The position numbers were made by a program, and so were the translations under genes. 15,027 bases of DNA from Planctomycetaceae bacterium (lineage in GTDB: Bacteria > Planctomycetota > Planctomycetia > Pirellulales > Lacipirellulaceae), in contig PATG01000016.1 in NCBI GenBank assembly GCA_002713555.1, positions 29,862 to 44,888 of the forward strand. The letters run 5' to 3'. The notes beneath the pieces are model-generated. The model searched no databases and had not been told where the DNA came from. It saw only the letters and a list, made by a program, of their open reading frames with translations. Shown here piece by piece: positions 7,639 to 13,192 of the stretch; the first letter of the stretch is position 1, and each line of letters starts with the position of its first letter.

Positions 7639-8459
7639 CCACTAGGCAGTCACCGCTCTTGGCCCAGCTATGGCTTGGTCTTGTTGCAGCCATTTTGAGT
7701 GCTCCCCTGGTCTGGATGGTACTCACGTCACTAAAAAGCCCAGCACAAATTGCGGCCCAACCCTACTCCTGGTGGCCAGATCCCTGGTGCTGGCAAAACT
7801 ATGCCGAGGCGATTGGGGTCATACCTTTTTTGGGATACCTGGCCAATTCTTTTCTATTGTGTTTGGGGAGTGTGCTGGGAACAGTGACGACCTGCTCTCT
7901 GGTGGCATACGGTTTTTCTCGACTGCAATGGCGTGGACGCGATCAGATGTTTGCCCTCTTGATTGCCACCATGCTATTGCCATGGCAGGTTACGATGATA
8001 CCGAGATTCCTGGTGATTCGTGAGTTGGGATTGTATGATTCGCTGTGGGCGCTCATTCTGCCGAAATTTTTGGGTGAAGCATTCTATATATTTTTGTTAC
8101 GTCAGTTTTTTTTGACGGTTCCTCAGGAGATGATCGATGTGGCGCGCATCGATGGCTGCAGCGAATTGGGAGTGCTGTGGCGAGTGGTCATGCCACTGGC
8201 TCGCCCTGCCCTGGTAACCGTAGCACTCTTGGAATTCATAGCCGCCTGGAATGACTATGGGGGCCCTCTTCTCTATTTGAATGACCCCACCCATTTTCCA
8301 TTGGCCTATGGACTGGAGCAATTTGTGAGTTCCCACTCCAGTCAGGTACATTTGCTCTTAGCCGCATCGGTAATGTTCACACTGCCAATCGTGGTTCTAT
8401 TCTTGCTTGCCCAACGACACTTCCTGCGTGGCATTGCCCGTACGGGACTGAAAGGTTAG
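7635..8459 (+). CDS. CUT1 sugar ABC transporter permease, MalG/UgpE type
   Basis: This is the second inner-membrane subunit, 274 residues, the usual length for MalG-type permeases. Its start is set by the strong ribosome-binding site and the ATGA overlap with the binding-protein stop. It has the typical order: TM1 near 11-30, then an LTSLKSPAQI periplasmic segment, TM2 near 67-93, TM3 near 105-128, TM4 near 135-158, TM5 near 190-205 and TM6 near 239-259. The EAA loop is a variant, DVARIDGCSELGVLWRVVMPLARP split as DVARIDG (168-174) and VVMPLARP (184-191), keeping the key Asp and Gly. The C-terminus GIARTGLKG is the CUT1 hallmark tail. It is last in the operon. No ATP-binding subunit follows, so the importer must use an ATPase encoded elsewhere, as many CUT1 systems do. 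Confidence 0.92.
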   Translation: MTTRQSPLLAQLWLGLVAAILSAPLVWMVLTSLKSPAQIAAQPYSWWPDPWCWQNYAEAIGVIPFLGYLANSFLLCLGSVLGTVTTCSLVAYGFSRLQWRGRDQMFALLIATMLLPWQVTMIPRFLVIRELGLYDSLWALILPKFLGEAFYIFLLRQFFLTVPQEMIDVARIDGCSELGVLWRVVMPLARPALVTVALLEFIAAWNDYGGPLLYLNDPTHFPLAYGLEQFVSSHSSQVHLLLAASVMFTLPIVVLFLLAQRHFLRGIARTGLKG

Positions 8460-8812
8460 CCCGTATCTTTCGTCCGTTTCTGAAGCAGTAGCTAAACCGG
8501 CATATTTCATCCGCTCCTACTCCAGCAGGCGCAGTGTCTCTTACAAATGGTCCTTGCCTGGCATCGTTATGCTTCAGCTTTGGTGCACGAACCTATGAAA
8601 ACTCCGGGCGAGTAGCGAAACATCCTGTGATATAACTAGAGGCTATTGGCATGCACGCAGTCCACACATAAGGCGCATGAATGCAGTGCTAGGGGTGTTG
8701 AGGAGGGAATTGACGCTATAGCAATTCCTGCGTCTCAAGAGAGGAAGAGTGTGGAACTGGCCACGGTAAATTCACAGACGATTAACAAACTTTTCAGAGA
8801 AAAGCAGGTCAA
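8460..8812. other. Non-coding gap after the ABC operon
   Basis: I see no supportable gene in these 353 bases. A weak hairpin can form at the operon end between GGTTAGC (8454-8460) and GCTAAACC (8492-8499, one bulge), but there is no T-run after it. A cleaner inverted repeat lies at 8706-8728. The ORF that can be drawn across 8646-8942 on the plus strand is antisense to the small basic protein gene and has no family features. Confidence 0.6.
8706..8728. repeat. Perfect 7-bp inverted repeat around a palindromic core
   Basis: GGAATTG (8706-8712) and CAATTCC (8722-8728) are perfect inverted arms around a 9-nt centre; GCTATAGC (8715-8722) within it is itself palindromic. No T-run flanks it on either strand, so it is not a classic terminator. 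It lies about 85 bp past the stop of the small basic protein gene and could be an RNA-stabilising hairpin or a protein site. Confidence 0.35.
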
Positions 8813-8902
8813 TTACTTCTTGCGATGGCGAATTTTTGCCCGCATACGGCGCTTCTTTTGGCCCACCTTGCGGCGGCCCTTGCCTGACTTTTTCGTGCCC
8901 AA
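8813..8902 (-). CDS. 29-residue very basic protein, AURKAIP1/COX24 (mS38-like) ribosomal-type mini-protein
   Basis: The minus strand encodes 29 residues from a TTG at 8902 to a TAA at 8813. AGGAG (8909-8913) sits 6 nt before the TTG, and an in-frame TAA lies two codons upstream, so the TTG is the only start that gives the full peptide. Sixteen of 29 residues are Lys or Arg. The C-terminal half, VGQKKRRMRAKIRHRKK (13-29), resembles the COX24/AURKAIP1 C-terminal motif, which in mitochondria belongs to small-subunit protein mS38 and which I recall in tiny bacterial proteins. The expected role is binding rRNA in the ribosome; this is inference from the motif. It is far too short for routine gene calling. 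It lies downstream of tRNA-Val with an intrinsic terminator between them. The main alternative is a chance basic ORF, made unlikely by the ribosome-binding site plus motif. Confidence 0.74.
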   Translation of the reverse strand: MGTKKSGKGRRKVGQKKRRMRAKIRHRKK

Positions 8903-8908
8903 CGGTTA

Positions 8909-8913
8909 CTCCT
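8909..8913 (-). promoter_or_regulatory. Shine-Dalgarno site that sets the TTG start of the small basic protein
   Basis: AGGAG on the minus strand, 6 nt from the TTG at 8902. It stands out because most genes in this window lack such a site. Confidence 0.7.
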
Positions 8914-8950
8914 ATGGTTTGGATTGCCAACACACGGTTTGACAATTTCT

Positions 8951-8984
8951 AAAAAACGACCCGTGCGTCTCAGCAGTACGGGTC
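8951..8984 (-). terminator. Intrinsic terminator between tRNA-Val and the small basic protein gene
   Basis: On the minus strand, GACCCGT and ACGGGTC form a perfect 7-bp GC-rich stem around a 13-nt loop, followed by G and six T. It lies about 120 nt past the tRNA-Val 3' end and 48 nt before the TTG start of the mini-protein. It may end tRNA transcription or act as an attenuator for the gene after it. It is minus-strand only, since the plus strand has no T-run after the stem. Confidence 0.72.
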
Positions 8985-9069
8985 AACTAAAGGCCCAAGG
9001 TTTGGGACAATTGACAAGCTGGTCATTCTAGCACAACTGCCCAGCTCTTGGCACTCTAAAAACACAATG

Positions 9070-9103
9070 CCATTCCCTAAAAAACGTCCATTCCTTTAAA
9101 AAA
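9070..9103. repeat. Two imperfect tandem copies (CCATTCCCTAAAAAA / CCATTCCTTTAAAAAA)
   Basis: Copies at 9070-9084 and 9088-9103 are separated by CGT. Read on the minus strand, each copy begins with a T6 run; the first run follows the tRNA-Val 3' end almost directly (two bases after the acceptor stem). The copies could serve as tandem U-tracts for 3' processing or termination of the tRNA transcript, or be a small duplication. Confidence 0.45.
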
Positions 9104-9104
9104 G

Positions 9105-9178
9105 TGGGCGATACTGGACTCGAACCAGTGACCCCTAGCTTGTCGAGCTAGTGCTCTAGCCAACTGAGCTAATCGCCC
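9105..9178 (-). tRNA. tRNA-Val (anticodon GAC)
   Basis: The full cloverleaf folds on the minus strand: acceptor GGGCGAT/ATCGCCC, D-stem GCTC/GAGC with GG in the loop, anticodon stem CTAGC/GCTAG, T-stem ACTGG/CCAGT with loop TTCGAGT, and discriminator A. The anticodon loop reads TCGACAA, placing GAC at 9142-9144, which reads GUC and GUU valine codons. A73 fits valine. Position 33 (9145) is C, where U is nearly universal. CCA is not encoded, so it must be added after transcription. The tRNA is 74 nt long. Confidence 0.93.
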
Positions 9179-9541
9179 TTAAATACCAATGTTCCACCAC
9201 ATTTTCCCCCATGTCTTATCTACCCGTGACTTATCCCGCTATCAGTGATCCTGCAGGTCTAAGGGGATGTGAGTGACGAATCTCCTGGCCGAAAATGCCA
9301 GAACGGCAAGTTTAGCATTCCCAAAGCGGTGGCGATAGGGCTCAGAAACGCCTGGCCGCAGTGTGTTTATTGACGTACGGATGCTAGCAGCGAATATGTG
9401 AGCGATACTTTTTATGGTGAGCTCTAGTTGTCAGATTTTGCCGGATACGCTCTATTTGAGCTACTCCGATTTCGGTCTTGGAAACCTATCAATACGGGGG
9501 GGCGGTTTCAAGAGAGCCTAGTGATTCCAAGGTTAGAGAAG
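9179..9541. other. Non-coding gap upstream of tRNA-Val
   Basis: No supportable gene is visible. The minus strand has an open stretch of about 60 codons ending near 9247 but no ATG, GTG or TTG to start it. A weak promoter-like pair (TTGACG at 9370-9375 and AATATG at 9393-9398, 17-bp spacer) points toward the small ORF at 9542; its -10 match is poor. Confidence 0.5.
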
Positions 9542-9718
9542 ATGTTTAAGGATAGACAAGAAATCCACGCAGTTGGAGAGCTGGCTGTATTCCTGTTGGC
9601 CTGGGCATTCTGTGTTTTTGCAGCGTGGGGAGATCATCAGGAAACGGCCAATCCCAATGCCAAAAATGCCTTGGCTGAGACGACTGGTCCTAAGGATACG
9701 TTTGACCTGATCAAATAA
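9542..9718 (+). CDS. Possible small membrane-anchored or secreted protein, unknown
   Basis: An ATG at 9542 opens a 58-residue frame: a charged start (MFKDRQEIHAVGE), one hydrophobic segment (LAVFLLAWAFCVFAAW, about residues 13-28) and a polar tail. This arrangement fits a signal anchor or signal peptide. The frame continues upstream to a TTG at 9428, but that part looks non-coding. No good ribosome-binding site is visible (AGG about 10 nt upstream). I recognise no family. It ends 65 bp before the convergent der stop, with a hairpin between them. It may be a chance ORF. Confidence 0.3.
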   Translation: MFKDRQEIHAVGELAVFLLAWAFCVFAAWGDHQETANPNAKNALAETTGPKDTFDLIK

Positions 9719-9739
9719 GGCAACCGCTGTGTTCCTGGA

Positions 9740-9767
9740 GTCTTGAGACACTTTTGGGTCTTAAGAC
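9740..9767. terminator. Hairpin between convergent ends (terminator-like, no T-run)
   Basis: GTCTTGAGAC (9740-9749) and GTCTTAAGAC (9758-9767) form a 10-bp stem with one G-U pair around an 8-nt loop. It lies 16 bp past the der stop codon on the der side. Neither strand has a following T-run, so it may be a Rho-assisted or 3'-protecting hairpin rather than a classic terminator. Confidence 0.45.
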
Positions 9768-9783
9768 GTGCCAGCCCTCTCGA

Positions 9784-11211
9784 TCACCCTCTGTTGTCCT
9801 CATCCCCAGGAGAAAGGGTACCCTCAGGAGATAGAGTGGCTTCCTTAGATATCGGGGACGACTCGCTGATTGCAATTTCGTTACGCTGGTCATTTTGTTG
9901 CCGTTTCCGCAAATAGAGCTTGATCGGTACTTCTTCAAAGTTCAGTTGGTCTCGGACAGCTCCCAGTAAATATCTCTGGTAGGGTTTTGAGATTGCTGCA
10001 GGTTCATTGCAAAAGAGTACCAAGGTGGGTGGTTCAATCCCGACTTGGGTTCCGTAGTACACTTTGGGACGCCGGTTGTGGTACAGGGGCGGTGGCGTGT
10101 GACGTATTGCTTCACGTAGGAGTCGATTGAGTTGTCCCGTAGGAGTTCTTTGCCGGGACTGCTTGAAGAGCATCTGGGCGTGATTCAAGAGGGCTTTGAC
10201 GTTTTTTCCGGTCTCTCCTGTAATAAAGGCGATTGGCGCATAACGCATGGTGCGGAAAGTCTCATGGAGATAGCGAACCCATTTTTCAGTCGGCATCGAA
10301 CCTGCCTGAATATCCCATTTATTGACCACCAAAACACAAGGTTTGTAGTTTTGGCTAATATAATCACACAGTTGCTTGTCCACTTTGCTGATCCTCTGAG
10401 TGGAGTCTAAGAAGAGCAGCACGACATCAGCCCGTCGGATACTCCGTTGGGCTCGGTGGAATCCGTAAAAATCGATCGATGCTTTGCGACCTTGTGAGCG
10501 ACGGATGCCAGGAGTGTCGATCGCCACAAATCCTTTCCCATCGAGTTCGAATCGTACATCCACGCTATCGCGGGTTGTTCCCGCAATTTCGCTCACGATC
10601 ATTCGTTCGGCTTGAGCGAGTGTATTCACAAAAGTGCTTTTTCCGACATTGCGCCTTCCTACGATGGCCACTCTCATTTCGGGCTCTTTGCTGGGAGTTT
10701 CTGATACTTCTGGACTTGGTAGGCGTTCCAAGATGATGTCCAGTAGCATGCCGCGATTTCGATTTTGTGTGGTACTGACTGGAATAATTTTACCACGACC
10801 TAAGCGATAAAAATCAGCCGCCTGATTGTCTAATTTGAGAGTGTCTGCTTTATTGGCCACGCATATTACAGGGACATCAACGTGGCGTAATCGCCTTGCC
10901 ACTTCCTCGTCGAGGGGTAACAGGCCATCTCGAGAATCAACAACAAACAAGATAACTGCGGCTGAGTCGATGGCAACTTGAATCTGTTGGTCGATGTGTT
11001 GTGTCAGATTATCTTCGTCAAGGATGCCGATACCGCCCGTGTCAATCAACTCGAAATAGCGTTGTTTGTACTCCATTAAGTAATCGACGCGATCGCGGGT
11101 AACCCCAGGGCGGTCTTCAACAATCGCAATCCGAATACCAGCCAGCCAGTTCAACAAGCTGCTTTTACCCACGTTGGGGCGGCCTACGATTACTACTTTA
11201 GGGACTGCCAT
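9784..11211 (-). CDS. der: Ribosome biogenesis GTPase Der (EngA)
   Basis: Der carries two tandem GTPase domains and a KH-like domain and helps assemble the 50S ribosomal subunit in the cytoplasm. Domain 1 shows the P-loop GRPNVGKSS (10-18), TRD (38-40), DTGG (57-60) and NKAD (120-123). Domain 2 shows GRRNVGKST (185-193), TTRD (212-215), DTPG (232-235) and NKWD (297-300). The KH-like part is about 345-436, followed by a polar tail of about 38 residues rich in Ser, Glu and Pro. The G5 positions are unusual: STTQNRNRG in domain 1 where SA is typical, and ITGETGKNV in domain 2. The 475-residue length is normal allowing for the tail. The start is the ATG at 11211, with AGAGGA about 11 nt upstream. 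It is divergent from the uracil-DNA glycosylase gene. Confidence 0.97.
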   Translation of the reverse strand: MAVPKVVIVGRPNVGKSSLLNWLAGIRIAIVEDRPGVTRDRVDYLMEYKQRYFELIDTGGIGILDEDNLTQHIDQQIQVAIDSAAVILFVVDSRDGLLPLDEEVARRLRHVDVPVICVANKADTLKLDNQAADFYRLGRGKIIPVSTTQNRNRGMLLDIILERLPSPEVSETPSKEPEMRVAIVGRRNVGKSTFVNTLAQAERMIVSEIAGTTRDSVDVRFELDGKGFVAIDTPGIRRSQGRKASIDFYGFHRAQRSIRRADVVLLFLDSTQRISKVDKQLCDYISQNYKPCVLVVNKWDIQAGSMPTEKWVRYLHETFRTMRYAPIAFITGETGKNVKALLNHAQMLFKQSRQRTPTGQLNRLLREAIRHTPPPLYHNRRPKVYYGTQVGIEPPTLVLFCNEPAAISKPYQRYLLGAVRDQLNFEEVPIKLYLRKRQQNDQRNEIAISESSPISKEATLSPEGTLSPGDEDNRG

Positions 11212-11243
11212 CAGGCTGGTTTCCTCTACGTCAAACGCTTGTT

Positions 11244-11257
11244 ATAAACAGGTTTAT
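11244..11257. promoter_or_regulatory. Palindrome in the der / uracil-DNA glycosylase divergent region
   Basis: ATAAAC-AG-GTTTAT is a perfect 6-bp palindrome with a 2-bp centre, extended imperfectly toward CTTG...CAAG outer arms. It lies 33 bp upstream of the der ATG and includes a TATAAC that could serve as a minus-strand -10 element. It may be an operator or simply AT-rich promoter DNA. Confidence 0.3.
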
Positions 11258-11465
11258 GATAATCAAGTGAGATTGGGGCAGATAGCGGCTTTATTGCAAA
11301 ACCACCTGATTCGAAAGGCAATAGGAGCCGAGACACGATCGAAAAGGCATTATCCTGGTTTCTTGCAGCGAATGTGTGAACCGAGATTGTGTATCCTTCG
11401 ACGTGGAAAAGTCCCGCTTGGTTCAGACTTCCGCTGTTTTTTGTCGATTCCCTAAGGCGAAGTGC

Positions 11466-12167
11466 ATGGTAGATCAGCATTATATTCCTATTCAAAAGCT
11501 AGTTTTGCAGTCACTCGAAAGTCTCCAGGCAGCAGGCATTGATCAGATACCCAGTCTAGCAGGCGAAAGCGATCTACGAATGCAGGTCCCAGAAACGCCT
11601 GTCGCTGTGGATACACTTGAGCTGATCAACGCAGTAGTCACTCAATGTACGCTTTGTGAGGAGCTGGCAGAATCGCGCACCCAGACGGTGTTTGGTGTAG
11701 GAAACCCCCAGGCTCGCCTTTGTTTCTTGGGAGAAGCTCCGGGAGCAGACGAAGATCGCTTAGGCGAACCTTTTGTGGGAGCCGCCGGCCAACTGTTCAA
11801 CAAGATTCTTGCAGCCTGCCATCTCGCCCGAGAAGATGTTTATATCCTCAATGTGCTCAAGTGCAGGCCGCCGGGCAATCGAAATCCCACTCCCGTTGAA
11901 GCGCAAAACTGTCGCCGTTTTCTTGACCGACAACTGCAGCTTATTCAGCCCGAGTTTATTTGCTGCCTGGGAAGTATTGCTGCTCAGAACTTACTCGACA
12001 CGAACGAGGCTGTTGGCAAAATGCGAGGTAAGGTCCATAGCTACCGTGGCATCCAGGTTGTCTGCACTTACCATCCTGCTTATTTGCTCCGCAATCCTTC
12101 TGCCAAGCGAATAGTATGGGAGGATATGAAGATGCTTATGAAAGAGATGGGGACACCCGTTGGCTGA
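11466..12167 (+). CDS. Family 4 uracil-DNA glycosylase with [4Fe-4S] cluster
   Basis: This enzyme removes uracil from DNA to start base-excision repair. From the ATG at 11466 it has 233 residues. An earlier in-frame ATG at 11376 would add 30 residues that do not look like the family, and AAGG lies just before 11466. The four cluster cysteines are C61, C64, C133 and C149 (C-x2-C, then C-x15-C). GEAPGADED (89-97) and [11 protein letters not shown] (100-110) form the uracil-pocket motif A region. [14 protein letters not shown] (128-141) spans the third cysteine. HPAYLLR (203-209) is motif B, the DNA-intercalating loop. The first ~50 residues are a variable lead. All catalytic features are present. 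The same superfamily includes a phage SPO1 DNA polymerase N-terminal-like protein, an older label for these genes. Confidence 0.95.
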   Translation: MVDQHYIPIQKLVLQSLESLQAAGIDQIPSLAGESDLRMQVPETPVAVDTLELINAVVTQCTLCEELAESRTQTVFGVGNPQARLCFLGEAPGADEDRLGEPFVGAAGQLFNKILAACHLAREDVYILNVLKCRPPGNRNPTPVEAQNCRRFLDRQLQLIQPEFICCLGSIAAQNLLDTNEAVGKMRGKVHSYRGIQVVCTYHPAYLLRNPSAKRIVWEDMKMLMKEMGTPVG

Positions 12168-12559
12168 AGGTAGAAATGGGGGGGGCAGGCAAGCCGGTCC
12201 TTTATCAGCCAGGTTAGCATGAGCTTCCCACGGATACAGGGTTTCCCCAGTTGTGAGGGCCACCTATGTTTCAAGGCCCCCCCATAGTGAATTTGGGACC
12301 TGCCATTTCCCCTTTTTGCTGGATGTACCAGCTGGGAAGGGCGTAGATTGGGGGGAGATTACCGGTCCTGACGATCCTGATTGTGCCATTTTATAATCTC
12401 TGGGAAGAACCCATACCAAACTGTTTTCATGGCTGTCCTGCCTTGATAAAGTCAAATAATGCATCGAGCAACTGCTCTCTCGCCGGGGGTTCACTCTGAG
12501 GGGTGGCAAGAACTGGCTGCATTTCAAAATGGCAAGACTCTCAAGATTGCGATATCACT
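12168..12559. other. Non-coding gap between the glycosylase and the 189-residue protein
   Basis: No supportable gene lies in these 392 bases. It holds a run of nine G at 12178-12186, a run of seven C near 12280 and a small hairpin GCTGG-ATGTA-CCAGC at 12318-12332 with no T-run after it. An 87-codon minus-strand frame (12264-12527) shows no family features or ribosome-binding site. Confidence 0.5.
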
Positions 12560-13129
12560 ATGATTTTTCCAAACTCCCCCAAATCGGATGAAGTAGATCA
12601 CCTGCTTCGTAACGCTCAATTGCGTGACGAGCTAGAGCCGCTATACGACGAGTCGATCGGCCGTGTGAATGCGGAAATGATGTCGACTTCAAGCGAAAAC
12701 GAGTTTCTGCAATCCATGCTCGATTGGGAGCGTGCGCCAATTCTTCCCATCTGCGATTGGTTTGTTCCATCACTCGAATTGCCTGCTCCAGAAACACTGG
12801 ACGAAGAGCGCTTGCACGTTCTTCTTTATGAGACGATTCACAAGTTATACGATCAACGCATTGTTCTAGATTTCACGGATCATCTTACAGATCGTCAGCT
12901 GTATTGTCTCATCTGTCGAGATATTTTGCCTGCTCATGAAAAACGCATTGAGCGTCTTAGCAATTACTTGCATTGGGATTGTGCCAACACAAATGACGAT
13001 CCAGACATTTGGCTTCGGTTCTATGCCAGCGATGAAGATCGAGAAGCCTGGGAAGCAGAAATGGGCGGTGAGTTGCCAAAGATGGAAGATCCACCCTACG
13101 TGCGGCATCTGCCGCGAGCACCTCTCTAG
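12560..13129 (+). CDS. Conserved hypothetical protein of planctomycete type
   Basis: The product has 189 residues from the ATG at 12560; the frame extends to 12503 but that lead looks non-coding. It is acidic, soluble and without signal peptide or membrane segment, so probably cytoplasmic. Visible blocks are DHLLRNAQLRDELEPLYDES (13-32), FLQSMLDWERAPILPICDWF (49-68), a central DFTDHLTDRQLYCLICRDIL (104-123) containing C116-x2-C119, LHWDC (137-141), DIWLRFYASDEDREAWE (149-165) and a PPY/PRAPL end. I recall proteins with these blocks only in planctomycetes, where they are labelled hypothetical. The DERLHVLLYETIHKLYDQRI region (81-100) looks helical. A lone CxxC is not enough to claim zinc binding. 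It converges on hemW with 63 bp between. No Shine-Dalgarno is visible. The function is unknown. Confidence 0.85.
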   Translation: MIFPNSPKSDEVDHLLRNAQLRDELEPLYDESIGRVNAEMMSTSSENEFLQSMLDWERAPILPICDWFVPSLELPAPETLDEERLHVLLYETIHKLYDQRIVLDFTDHLTDRQLYCLICRDILPAHEKRIERLSNYLHWDCANTNDDPDIWLRFYASDEDREAWEAEMGGELPKMEDPPYVRHLPRAPL

Positions 13130-13192
13130 ATTGTGCCTTGAAACGTTTGGTACCATTCTGGTTACCACTGCTGGCTTGTCCCAAGCTGCCCC

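Noticed and set aside
8646..8942. 98-codon plus-strand ORF
   Set aside because: It overlaps the small basic protein antisense and has no ribosome-binding site or family match; the minus-strand reading explains the region better.
9190..9438. Open minus-strand stretch of about 60 codons ending near 9247
   Set aside because: It has no usable start codon and an in-frame stop just before it; it could be a gene remnant but nothing supports that.
11376..11465. Longer N-terminus for the uracil-DNA glycosylase
   Set aside because: The extra 30 residues do not resemble the family, and the ATG at 11466 has a better upstream site.
12178..12186. Run of nine G after the glycosylase gene
   Set aside because: Non-coding homopolymer with no structure or gene attached; noted only as a possible assembly-error spot.
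12264..12527. 87-codon minus-strand ORF in the gap before the 189-residue protein
   Set aside because: No ribosome-binding site, no family features, low-complexity Ser/Pro content; treated as chance.
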